Shown here one piece after another: positions 45,613 through 55,365 of a stretch of DNA of 64,000 bases. A program made the position numbers and the translations under genes. The stretch is from an uncultured Clostridium sp. GTDB taxonomy: Bacteria > Bacillota > Clostridia > TANB77 > CAG-508. Each line of letters starts with the position of its first letter. Position 1 is the first letter of the stretch. The DNA is taken from the NCBI GenBank assembly GCA_947575745.1, contig CANPOS010000003.1:1-64000 (forward strand), read 5' to 3'. Under the pieces are notes generated by a model that saw only the letters and a list, made by a program, of their open reading frames with translations, ran no database searches and had not been told where the DNA came from.

Positions 45613-46104
45613 TTAATATCCTAACTCATTTAAAATTGATTTAACCATATCTCTATAAGCATCCTCTACTTTAACAAATATAACTGTATTATCTATTCTT
45701 GAAACTACCATGTATTGTCCATTAGAAGATAATGTATATTTTGCATGATTCTTTCCTTCAACATTGTTTTCCGCTGAAGAATTCCCTTTTGAGTTCTCAA
45801 AAATAGCTTTGTTGTTTTTATAAAAGCTTACTGCATAAGAAGCATCTTCAAGTTCATAAAATTCTACTTGATATGTATTATCATTATTTAAAGCTATATA
45901 TACTTGTTTTACATAATCATAATCTGCAAATTGGCTTTTTGCATCTTGTACAATATATCCTTTTTCTTGCATTCTATTATAAAATTCAGAAACAGTTATA
46001 GAGTCCTTTTCCTTAGTTAAAGTAGAAAATAAAATTCCTCCTATTACACCTATTACAGCTATTATTGCAAGAACTATTAGAATTATTATCATTGGTTTTT
46101 TCAT
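45613..46104 (-). CDS. Hypothetical membrane-anchored protein
   Basis: N-terminal TM, 163 aa. Confidence 0.6.
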   Translation of the reverse strand: MKKPMIIILIVLAIIAVIGVIGGILFSTLTKEKDSITVSEFYNRMQEKGYIVQDAKSQFADYDYVKQVYIALNNDNTYQVEFYELEDASYAVSFYKNNKAIFENSKGNSSAENNVEGKNHAKYTLSSNGQYMVVSRIDNTVIFVKVEDAYRDMVKSILNELGY

Positions 46105-46192
46105 ATGATTTTCCCCTTTGATTTATTATATATTTTTTATATCATTAATATTATATAATGTCAATTGTCATAAGTTAGTATTTTTTGTATTA

Positions 46193-46570
46193 TTAATAAT
46201 TTTGTTTTTCTGGTATAATTCCTCTTACTCCACCTCTAGGATTTTTTACATCTCCTACATATCTTGGAATTAGGTGAATATGAACATGCATAACACTCTG
46301 TCCTGCTGCCTCTCCACAGTTCATGCCAATATTATATCCATCTGGACTATATTTTTTGTCTAATATTTCTTTGGCTTTTTCTATTAATTCAAAAATAGCA
46401 TTTTTCTCCTCTGTTGTAGTTCCGAAAAAATCTTTAACATGTCTTTTTGTCATAAAAAGCATATGTCCTTTATTTACTGGAAATTCGTCAAACATAACAA
46501 ATGCATACTCGTTTTCTAAAACTATTTTTTCTTTGTCTTCTTTCCCTTTACAAAACAAACAATCTTCCAT
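46193..46570 (-). CDS. HIT-family protein
   Basis: CLFCKG, QSVMHVHIHLIPRY. Confidence 0.93.
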   Translation of the reverse strand: MEDCLFCKGKEDKEKIVLENEYAFVMFDEFPVNKGHMLFMTKRHVKDFFGTTTEEKNAIFELIEKAKEILDKKYSPDGYNIGMNCGEAAGQSVMHVHIHLIPRYVGDVKNPRGGVRGIIPEKQNY

Positions 46571-46588
46571 AAATTCTATTTCCTTCTA

Positions 46589-47162
46589 TTATTTTAAAAT
46601 TCCCTGCATTTGCTCTTCTACTTTGTCTTCACTTTCTCTCATTGCTAGAATTGTTTTTTCAAATAATTCTTCTAAGTTCCAACCTAATTCCTCTGCTCCT
46701 TTTTGTATTGTTTCTCTTGAGCATCCTGCTGCAAATTTTTTATCTTTGAATTTCTTTTTTAAGCTAGATACTTCCATATCTTTTGTGCTTTTTGATGGTC
46801 TCATTTTTGCAGCAGCCCATATTAATCCTGTAAGTTCATCAACTGCAAATAGGATTTTTTCCATCTGCTTTTCTGGCTTAACTTCTGAGCAAATTCCATA
46901 TCCATGGCTACATATAGCATGTACTAGTTCTTCACTTGCATTTATTTCTTTCAATAATTCTGGTGCTTTTTTGCAATGCTCTTCTGGATATTTTTCAAAG
47001 TCCACATCATGTAATAATCCGAACTATTCCCCAAAATTCTTCATCTTCTCCATTTTCTTTTGCAAAATATCTCATTACGTTTTCAACTGTAAGTGCATGT
47101 ATTATATGAAATTCTTCTTGATTATATTTTAATAATAATTCTATCCCTTGTTTTCTTTCCAT
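46589..47162 (-). CDS. HD-domain hydrolase, one CGGA recoding event
   Basis: Joined at 47019-47021: EFWGIV-G-LLHDVDFEKYPEEH. Confidence 0.9.
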
Positions 47163-47314
47163 GTTATCCTCCAAATTTTCTTTAAATATTTATAATATCG
47201 TATCATATATCCTAATAATAGTCTATAATTAAAAAAACTTTGTTAAAATTTTAAATAAAGTGTTGACATTTTAAAATAAAATATAGTATAATAATCGTTG
47301 TCAGTTAAATATAT

Positions 47315-47404
47315 GCAGATGTGGCGAAACTGGCAGACGCACAGGACTTAAAATCCTGCGGGACTTAAACTCCCGTATCGGTTCGATTCCGATCATCTGC
47401 ACCA
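47315..47404 (+). tRNA. tRNA-Leu(UAA), CCA encoded; integration site of the mobile element
   Basis: GCAGATG...CATCTGCACCA cloverleaf with long variable arm; anticodon TAA in gacttaaaatcc. Confidence 0.93.
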
Positions 47405-47494
47405 GTAATAAAAAAGCCTACAAGTAGCTTAAATGCTATATTGTAGACTTTTTATTTTTACGTTTTACTGCAATTTTACTGCAACAGATATTTT

Positions 47495-48643
47495 TTATAG
47501 TCCTTGTGCTTCTAAATACTCTGTAACTTTTTCTAATTCATTTTCGCTAAATTCTTTGAAAACTGATGTATATGTATCAAGTGTAGTTTGTATCTTTTTA
47601 TGTCCTAAAATCTTTTGTAATGCTTTTGCCTGCATACCACTTTCAATACATCTAGTTGCATATGTATGTCTTAACATATGTGTATGTAATTTATTTGCTA
47701 TATTGTATTTGTGATTTAATCTTTTCAAGTAACAATTTACTTCTAAAGGTGTAATAAATGTGTTTTTAATGTTATCGTAAAATAGTAGTCCATTTATATT
47801 TGCTATTCTGCTGTTTTGTATCTGTTCCAATAATTCTTTTACTTTTGGTGTCATTAGTATTGTTCTTTTTGAATTTTCTGTTTTTGGTGTATCTCCCATA
47901 ATTGTTTTATTGTTTTTATCTCTAGTAAGTGTTTTACTTATAGTTATTGTATTCGATTTATAATCAATGTCATTTGTAGTTAATGCTAATACTTCGCCTA
48001 TTCTCATACCAGTATATAGTTGTAAAAGAATAGCATTTTTATATTTGTGTTCTTGCTTTTCTAATACTGATAATAGTTTTTTATGTTCTTCTAGTGTTAA
48101 TGCTTCCACTTGTTTGTCTGCTATATTTGATTTTGGTTTACTTATGCTTTCATTTTCCATAGGGTCAAAAGGTATTATTCTGTCTGATAATGCTATTTTA
48201 AAAGACTTTCTAATTAGTCTATAAATCTTATCAATACTATTATTGCTATACACTGTTAGATTAGGTAATACCTGTCTAATATGATTTACAGTTATTTTTT
48301 GTATAGGCATATTTACTATATCGCTACAAATATTTTCTATTTGCTTAACTGTTTCTAAATCTCTTATATGTGTTCTAGCACTTACTTTGTTTGTATCATA
48401 TTTGCCTTGTACATATTCTTTTAATATTTCTATAAAGGTTTTACTATTCTTTTCAATATATGTACCCTGGTTGATGTCATTTATAGTTTTAGTAAATCGC
48501 TTTTTAAATTCTGTTAAACTTTCGTTCTTTCTTTGGTATATCGTTTTTCGTTGTCCTTCTGATGTTGTATATTGTGCCATATATCTATTGCTAGCCTTAT
48601 GGAATGTGATACTTCCTTCGCCATTTCCTCTTTTTTTATTCAT
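47495..48643 (-). CDS. int: Tyrosine recombinase/phage integrase
   Basis: 382 aa; LQLYTGMRIGEVLALT, HMLRHTYATRCIE, LGHKKIQTTLDTY. Confidence 0.95.
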   Translation of the reverse strand: MNKKRGNGEGSITFHKASNRYMAQYTTSEGQRKTIYQRKNESLTEFKKRFTKTINDINQGTYIEKNSKTFIEILKEYVQGKYDTNKVSARTHIRDLETVKQIENICSDIVNMPIQKITVNHIRQVLPNLTVYSNNSIDKIYRLIRKSFKIALSDRIIPFDPMENESISKPKSNIADKQVEALTLEEHKKLLSVLEKQEHKYKNAILLQLYTGMRIGEVLALTTNDIDYKSNTITISKTLTRDKNNKTIMGDTPKTENSKRTILMTPKVKELLEQIQNSRIANINGLLFYDNIKNTFITPLEVNCYLKRLNHKYNIANKLHTHMLRHTYATRCIESGMQAKALQKILGHKKIQTTLDTYTSVFKEFSENELEKVTEYLEAQGL

Positions 48644-48665
48644 AATTTATAAATTCCTTTCGTTA

Positions 48666-48950
48666 TTATTCTAATATAATTGTTTTGTTTAATATGATAT
48701 TGCTATCTTTAAAACCTGTTAAATATGCTTGTTTTAGTTGCATATAATATAGGTCTGCTTCAAGTTCTTCATATTTTTCTAATAAACTTGTATTGTTTTT
48801 TAACTCATCTTTTAATGTTGCAAACACTTCAAAATGATTATTTGATATTTCCTTATATTCTTTTGTTTGTGCTATATTTGTATAGCTTTCGTTTAATCTT
48901 TCTTCTATAAAGTCTTGTAGATTTTCTTTTAAATTTGAATTATTTTTCAT
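48666..48950 (-). CDS. Hypothetical mobile-element protein
   Basis: 94 aa ORF with RBS. Confidence 0.55.
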   Translation of the reverse strand: MKNNSNLKENLQDFIEERLNESYTNIAQTKEYKEISNNHFEVFATLKDELKNNTSLLEKYEELEADLYYMQLKQAYLTGFKDSNIILNKTIILE

Positions 48951-49142
48951 TATCTCCGCTTCCTTTCATTCTTTTTATAAAATATATATTTTATTTATCA
49001 ATTGCACATTTTAATTATACAATACATGTTTAAACTTGTCAATAAAATTTTAAAATATTTCTATAAAATTTCAAATGTACATTTGACAAATATTAAACTA
49101 TCATTTATAATAGAATTAGTTTAATAGAAAAGAGGTACACAT

Positions 49143-49358
49143 ATGAGTATTAAAGAACAAATAAAAATTGCACTAATTCAAAGGAATATGACTTTGACTG
49201 AGTTATATAACCAATTAAAAGATAAATATAACAAAGATTATAGTTTGCAAAATTTAAGTTCTAAAATAAACAGGAATACTTTAAAATACACAGAAGTACA
49301 AGAAATTGCGGACATCTTGCAGTATGACATTATATGGCAAGACAATACTAACAAATAA
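49143..49358 (+). CDS. Small Cro/LLM-like HTH protein
   Basis: MSIKEQIKIALIQRNMTLTELYNQL...YTEVQEIADILQYDIIW. Confidence 0.7.
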   Translation: MSIKEQIKIALIQRNMTLTELYNQLKDKYNKDYSLQNLSSKINRNTLKYTEVQEIADILQYDIIWQDNTNK

Positions 49359-49380
49359 GTTTGTATCTTCTATGCTAATT

Positions 49381-49617
49381 TTACTTTTTAACTTTTGTTA
49401 CTTGAAATATTGGTATATAATGCTCGTTTAATACAATTAATTGATGTGGATTATTATAGGGTTGTATAAAATAAAGTCCTGTATATTGATGTGATTTATC
49501 TATAATAATGCCTTTGTTTTTTGTATTGTTTCTAACAAATTCTACTATATCACCAACATATAGCATATTTCCTTTTACATCTCTTAAGTTTATATCTTTT
49601 GACATTTTCTGCACCAC
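49381..49617 (-). CDS. Hypothetical protein
   Basis: 78 aa ORF with RBS. Confidence 0.5.
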   Translation of the reverse strand: MVQKMSKDINLRDVKGNMLYVGDIVEFVRNNTKNKGIIIDKSHQYTGLYFIQPYNNPHQLIVLNEHYIPIFQVTKVKK

Positions 49618-49816
49618 CTTTATAATTTTATTTTAATAGCATACCCCACCCCTATAATACAAGTAGAAGCGGGGGATATATTACTTCCTTAAAAATTCCT
49701 ATTTCATAAAAAGGGTTTTAAGGCTTTTTTATTTTTAGACATATAATTACTTGTCTTTTGCATATAAATTTACTATACACTAATCTGTGCTATGCTAAAT
49801 GTAGTTAAAATCAATT

Positions 49817-50068
49817 TTAGTATTGACCTATAACAGCTGTTTTTGAGAATACTACATTCATTCTTTTTTTGTCTGCAAATGGTATGTCTCAATATGCACC
49901 ACTTATTTGTCCTTGTATATAATATGTATGTGTTGGTTCTCCTAGTTTAGCTTTTAATCTGTTATATACTGGAAACCTACTTGTATAGCACCTTACACTT
50001 TTTTCAAAGTAGTCTATATTTATTATTGCTTCTTGTTCTTCTAATAGTGTTTTATAAAATTTTTTCAT
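49817..50068 (-). pseudogene. Small mobile-element protein with an in-frame TGA
   Basis: MKKFYKTLLEEQEAIINIDYFEK...IQGQISGAY*DIPFADKKRMNVVFSKTAVIGQY; TGA at 49889-49891. Confidence 0.5.
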
Positions 50069-50372
50069 ATTATTTTCTCCAATCTTCTTTATTTTAGGTT
50101 ACCTTGTTTTATATAAATCTATATATTAAAAGTAACATTGTCTTATATAATTATTTTTATTAAAAATTTATCGTATGTTAAATCACACATATCATATATG
50201 TAAAATCACATATATTGACTTTCGTTTTGTTTTGTTAATATGTGTTAAATCACACAACAGTCTTTTTCGTTATAACTCTTGTTATTCTAATATTAAAATA
50301 ACATTTTTTTATTTTTAGTTTTTATCTATTAATATGTGTGAAATAACATATCCTTTATATTCTTACCATCAA

Positions 50373-50721
50373 CTATGAACTTTTTTTAGGTTTTCTTTTA
50401 TATCTTTTATATGTATCAGGTATATAAAATTTATCAGTGCCATAATATTTCCAGTTATCTACAAAACCATATATACTAACAGTCATTGTTGGAACTCCAC
50501 TTACTACTTGTCGAATAAAGCCACAGTCAATTAGTTTGTCTATATCAGCCCTAAAAGTTCGTGTATCTCCATATTTTGTTTTAACTTCTGTTGTAGGAAT
50601 AGATATATTGTCCTTATTAGTTTCAAGTGTTCTTGAATTTACTGTAAACTTTGATTTTAAGTGTAAATATAAACCGCTGTTGTCTAAAACTTAATTGTTG
50701 CCAAGCAAGTGATTTTTGCAT
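50373..50721 (-). CDS. Replication-initiator-like/hypothetical protein, one CGGT recoding event (N-terminus may extend to about 50805)
   Basis: Frames joined at 50674-50676: LAWQQLSFRQQ-G-LYLHLKSKFTVNSRTLETNK...; start codon unclear. Confidence 0.55.
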
Positions 50722-50985
50722 ATCTCTACATATTTTTGTAAAGTCATACTTTTGATTAGCACTTTCAAAATCATAGTTTGTTGGAGGCTTTGGTCTATTA
50801 CTTTTCCTTTATTTCACCGCCTTTACTATACTTGTATTGTTGTATAGAATGTAGTAAAATAAATATAAATAAACTTATACATATTTAATTGAATAGTTTA
50901 TATTTGTTGGAGCAACATTTTAATGGAGAGAGGGAAAAGCCTTAAAATATTGCTCTTTTATTTATATAAATTTTACTTATTTCTA

Positions 50986-51210
50986 TTATTCATCTTTGTT
51001 AGTTCTTCTTTTACTTAAATACTGCTTGAATGCGTTTAGTTCTACTTGATTTTTCTTACCTATTTTCAATACTGGCAGTTCTTTGTCGTATGCAAATAAT
51101 CTTTTAACTACATTGTCTGACCAGCCCGTGTACTTCATTACATCTTTCATATCAAGTAATATTAGTTCTTTTTCTACTATTGTTTCTTGTGCTTTTGTCC
51201 TTAAAATCAA
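50986..51210 (-). CDS. Excisionase/MerR-like helix-turn-helix protein
   Basis: LLDMKDVMKYTGWSDNVVKRLFAYDKELPVLKIGKKNQV. Confidence 0.7.
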   Translation of the reverse strand: MILRTKAQETIVEKELILLDMKDVMKYTGWSDNVVKRLFAYDKELPVLKIGKKNQVELNAFKQYLSKRRTNKDE

Positions 51211-51213
51211 CTC

Positions 51214-51399
51214 CTATTTTCTTTCTTTTATAATTTCTTTAATACCGTTTAATGCTTTTTCTTTATCTTCTTTTGATAGTTCGTGTCTTAACTTTCTGCA
51301 TAAACTAAATTCTGTTATTCCCAATTTTTCTGCTAATTGCCATTGTTTTATATTATGTTTAAGCATTTCGGCTCGTATTTCATAATTACTCATTTGCAT
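51214..51399 (-). CDS. Small HTH protein
   Basis: MSNYEIRAEMLKHNIKQWQLAEKLGITEFSLCRKLRHELS. Confidence 0.75.
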   Translation of the reverse strand: MQMSNYEIRAEMLKHNIKQWQLAEKLGITEFSLCRKLRHELSKEDKEKALNGIKEIIKERK

Positions 51400-51806
51400 T
51401 TCCTCCTTTCACAGTTAATATAAGTTTATAAACGACAAATAGAAGCCCAAATACAGGCGAATATAATTCACCTATACTTGAACTTCTATTTAATTTATAA
51501 CATTTATTTAATTCTATTTTATTTGTGTTATTTAGCCTTCGACATTGCTCCTTTTTACTTATATTCCTTATGCTAACAACATATAATTGTCCTTACAAGT
51601 ATATTTATACCATAAATGATTAGCTAAAGTCAAGTGTATTTGCTAATTTTTTATATGAAAATTTTATGAAATTTTTAATATTTAGCTAAATAAGTATAGA
51701 ATGTAAGTATAATATCACATTTTTTGTAAATAATAATATTATATATTATAAAGATATTGTATTGACATTGTATTTATAAAATGTTATAATTTTATTATAG
51801 AAAGAG

Positions 51807-52088
51807 GTGATATTTATGGCTCAAACATTAGTTAATTTTAGAATAGACGAAGCTACAAAAAAACAAATGGAACAAATATGTAGTGAATTAGGAATAACAA
51901 TGTCTACAGCATTTAATATATTTGCTAAAAAAGTAATTCGTGAAAAGAGAATACCTTTTGATGTTTCTATTGACCCATTTTATTCTGAAAGTAATATGAA
52001 AGCATTATCTAAATCAATAGAGGAATTAGAACAAGGCAAAGTAGTTATAAAATCAATGGAAGAATTAGAGGCGATGGCAGATGAATAA
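51807..52088 (+). CDS. relB: RelB/DinJ-family antitoxin
   Basis: MAQTLVNFRIDEATKKQMEQICSELGITMSTAFNIFAKKVIREKRIPF. Confidence 0.93.
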   Translation: MIFMAQTLVNFRIDEATKKQMEQICSELGITMSTAFNIFAKKVIREKRIPFDVSIDPFYSESNMKALSKSIEELEQGKVVIKSMEELEAMADE

Positions 52089-52345
52089 TTTATCATTCAC
52101 AAATAGTGCTTGGGAAGAATATTGCTATTGGCAAATGCAAGATAAAAAAACATTAAAAAGAATAAATCTATTACTAGCAGATATACAAAGAAACAGTTTT
52201 GAACGGACTAGGAAAGCCAGAGCCTTTAAAAGAAAATTTAAGTGGCTATTGGAGCAGAAGAATTGATGAAGCCAATAGATTAGTTTATAGAATAGTAAAT
52301 AGTCAAATAGAAATAATACAATGTAAAGGGCATTATAATGACTAA
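52081..52345 (+). CDS. yoeB: YoeB-family toxin, one CGGA recoding event
   Basis: CGG at 52204-52206; restores RNSFE-G-LGKPEPLKENLSGYWSRRIDEANRLVYRIVNSQIEIIQCKGHYND. Confidence 0.93.
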
Positions 52346-52608
52346 CATATTTTATACTGCAATAAATACTGCAACGCAAAAACACTATGAAAATATTTCA
52401 AATATATTATCAATATACTAGCAATATATTATATTGAATTTATTGTTATTAAAAGTACTGTGAACATATTACGAAAATACATTGAAAATACTAGCAAAAA
52501 GCGATATTTGCTCATCTGCACCATGGGTGAGTAAGGAAATAGCGTTTTTCCTTACTCGTATTTTTTTACCTTTATTGGAAATTTTCTAATCTTTTGCTAA
52601 TCTAGCAA

Positions 52609-53244
52609 TTACCATGTTTTTAAAAATATATCAAAAGTACGTATTCCTGATGAATAAGGTGCTATATCATATTGCTGAAAATAAATAACTATACTATTGG
52701 GAGTTAAATAAAAATTTTCAGGATTAAAAGTCTCTAATACTAAATTGCAAGTATTATCAAAATAAATTTCTGGTTCTTTTGCTATTTGTAAATTTATTTC
52801 TTTTAATATATCAATCATAAAATAAGGATTATTTGGAAATAAGTCTGCAAGTTGTATCATAGTTCCTTGAAATAAATTCCAATTCTGCGATGTTCTTATT
52901 GTATTTCCATGTGCTCCTCCTGTAAAAGTATATTCGTCAATATATAAACTAACAAGATTATCTCTATTCATTGTTATATAAATTTTTCTGTATACTTCAT
53001 ATACCATTATAGGATAACCATTTTCTTTATTATATTTATAAATTTCAACCGCCTCATTATACAACTCGTCTTCAACCCTATTTTTTATATCAAATGCTAA
53101 TTTTTTATTATAATTATTAAATTGCATTTTTCCAAATTCAAATCTAGTTTCAATAATGCTCGGGTATTCTATATGATACTTAAGTACAACTTCCCCATTA
53201 TATAACATTTCTTTTTCTATTACATTTGTTTTAATATAATTCAT
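52609..53244 (-). CDS. DUF3298/DUF4163-family protein (RsiV-like)
   Basis: 211 aa; EYTFTGGAHGNTIRTSQNWNLFQGTMIQLADLF...ITPNSIVIYFQQYDIAPYSSG. Confidence 0.85.
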   Translation of the reverse strand: MNYIKTNVIEKEMLYNGEVVLKYHIEYPSIIETRFEFGKMQFNNYNKKLAFDIKNRVEDELYNEAVEIYKYNKENGYPIMVYEVYRKIYITMNRDNLVSLYIDEYTFTGGAHGNTIRTSQNWNLFQGTMIQLADLFPNNPYFMIDILKEINLQIAKEPEIYFDNTCNLVLETFNPENFYLTPNSIVIYFQQYDIAPYSSGIRTFDIFLKTW

Positions 53245-53330
53245 AAGCCCTCCTTAATTTATTTTATGAATTGCATTAAAGTTTTGTTATATATCCAAAT
53301 TTTAGAGTAGCAAAAGTGCTACTCTTTTTA

Positions 53331-53500
53331 TTGAATAGGAAAAATCTACTTTTATCTTGGCTTAATATAGGATTTTTCCGTATTCAACAAGGTTAATTTA
53401 CCTTGGACTGTGCATATTTGCGAATCAAAATGCACATGTGTGTGTCGGAAGCTTTGCTTCCGCTAACGCACAATTTTCTTATATTGTGAATGCGACAATT
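53331..53500. repeat. Dispersed structured repeat, copy 2
   Basis: caacaaggttaatttaccttggactgtgcatatttgcgaatcaaaatgcacatgtg, compare 19069-19125. Confidence 0.75.
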
Positions 53501-53587
53501 TTCTACGTCCCCAATGTTGCAAAAAAATTCCATCATAATGTCTAGACTATTTTAATATTTTGTGATAGAATAATATATAAATATTTT

Positions 53588-53661
<74 letters not shown>

Positions 53662-53734
53662 AAAAAGCTAAAAAGCAGCATGTAAGATAAAATATCTTAT
53701 GTGTTTTTTCTTATTAAAAAGGAGTACACCCTCA

Positions 53735-54160
53735 ATGCAAGAATACATCTCTAAAAATGAAACTGATACAATAGCTTTTGCTAAAAATTTTGCTAAAAAT
53801 CTCTCAAAAGATGATATTATCGTCTTAAGTGGAGATTTAGGCTCTGGTAAAACAAAATTTACTCAAGGCATACTTGAGCTCTTTGGACTTGAAAATGAAA
53901 TTTCTAGCCCTACTTTTACTATTGTTAATGAATATAAAAATGAAAGTATCTCTATATATCATTTTGATGTTTATCGTTTAAATAATGAAGATGATTTCTT
54001 AGATATTGGCGGAGATGAATACTTTGGAAAAGGTATTTGCATTATTGAATGGGGCGAAATTATAAAGCCTATCCTTCCCCCTAATACTATCTGGATTGAT
54101 TTTAAAAAAGACGAAAATGACGAAAATGCTAGAATTATAAATATTAAGTTTGAAAAATAA
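53735..54160 (+). CDS. tsaE: tRNA threonylcarbamoyladenosine biosynthesis ATPase TsaE
   Basis: LSGDLGSGKTKFTQGIL, SSPTFTIVNEY. Confidence 0.95.
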   Translation: MQEYISKNETDTIAFAKNFAKNLSKDDIIVLSGDLGSGKTKFTQGILELFGLENEISSPTFTIVNEYKNESISIYHFDVYRLNNEDDFLDIGGDEYFGKGICIIEWGEIIKPILPPNTIWIDFKKDENDENARIINIKFEK

Positions 54161-54192
54161 TCTGTGCATTAAGAAAGGAATTTATTGTAATT

Positions 54193-54886
54193 ATGAAAAT
54201 ACTTGCTATTGAAACTTCTTGCGATATAGCTTCTGTATCAATATTAGAAGATAATAATTTAATATTAGAATTAAAAGAAACTGCTGCTAAAACTCATTCT
54301 GAAGCTTTAATGCCATTAATTGATAGAGTCTTAAAAGAAACTAGTCTTTCTTTAGATAATATTGACTTATTTGCAGTAGATAATGGCCCCCGGCTCTTTT
54401 ACAGGTATTAGAATTGGACTTTCTACAATAAAGGCTTTTTGTGATGCAAAGAATAAGCCTTGTATTGCTGTTTCTGCATTAGAGGCTTTGGCATATACAG
54501 TAAATACAGATAACTCTTATATCTGCTCTATGATTGATGCAAAACATTCTAATGTTTATTATTCAATTTTTGAAAAAAATGGTAATAATTATATAAAAAT
54601 TAATGATTTCACATTTGATAATATAGATAATCTATTGTTAGTTTTAGGTAGTTTGAAAAAAAAGATATTTTTTGCAGGAAATTGTGGAATACTTTATAAA
54701 GATGTGATAAAATCATATTTGAAAAATGATATTTTTTTCGAGGAAGATACTCTTGTATCCTCTAAATACGTTGGGCTTGTTGCTTTTGGCAAATTTAGTT
54801 ATGGAGATATTTTATCTTCAAATACATTAAATGCACTTTACCTAAAAAAGTCTAATGCTGAAGAAACTTTGGAGGCAAAGTCTTAA
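54193..54886 (+). CDS. tsaB: TsaB, one CGGC recoding event
   Basis: CGG at 54391-54393; DNGP-G-SFTGIRIGLSTIKAF. Confidence 0.93.
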
Positions 54887-54887
54887 T

Positions 54888-55317
54888 ATGGATATATTTT
54901 TAGAGGAAATGAAACTTGCTGATTTAGAGAACATTGATTTAGAAAAATTTGACGATTTTTGGAACAAAAATATTTTAAGAGAAGAACTTTTGAGTCCCTC
55001 TTCTTATTATATTATTGCTAAATCTGACAATGATATTATAGGTTTTGCTGGAATTAAATTTCTCTTAGACGAAGCTCATATAACTAATATTGTAACTAGA
55101 ATTGATAAAAGAAATAATGGAATTCGGTTCAACTCTTTTAGAAGCTTTAATTGACAAAGCAAGAGAAACTTCTATTTTAATTACTTTAGAGGTAAATGAA
55201 ATAAATCTTCCAGCTATTCATCTTTATGAAAAATATGATTTTAAAAAAGTTGGCATAAGAAAAAAATATTATGATAATAAATTTGATGCATACATTATGA
55301 CAAAATATTTTAATTAA
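54888..55317 (+). CDS. rimI: Ribosomal protein S18-alanine N-acetyltransferase, one CGGT recoding event
   Basis: CGG at 55126-55128; KRNNGI-G-STLLEALIDKARE. Confidence 0.92.
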
Positions 55318-55365
55318 TTTACATACGAAAAAAGCAAAATTATTTGTTTTAGAAAGGAACTTAAG

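Larger units (their letters stand above)
47393..52523. mobile_element. Small integrative mobile element (about 5.1 kb) inserted in tRNA-Leu 3' end
   Basis: 12-bp direct repeat tcatctgcacca at 47393-47404 and 52512-52523; tyrosine integrase adjacent to the tRNA; rep-like, excisionase-like and toxin-antitoxin genes inside. Confidence 0.88.

Noticed and set aside
50173-50351. CRISPR array
   Set aside because: Repeats are short, degenerate, irregularly spaced and AT-rich, with no spacers or cas genes; better described as iteron-like.
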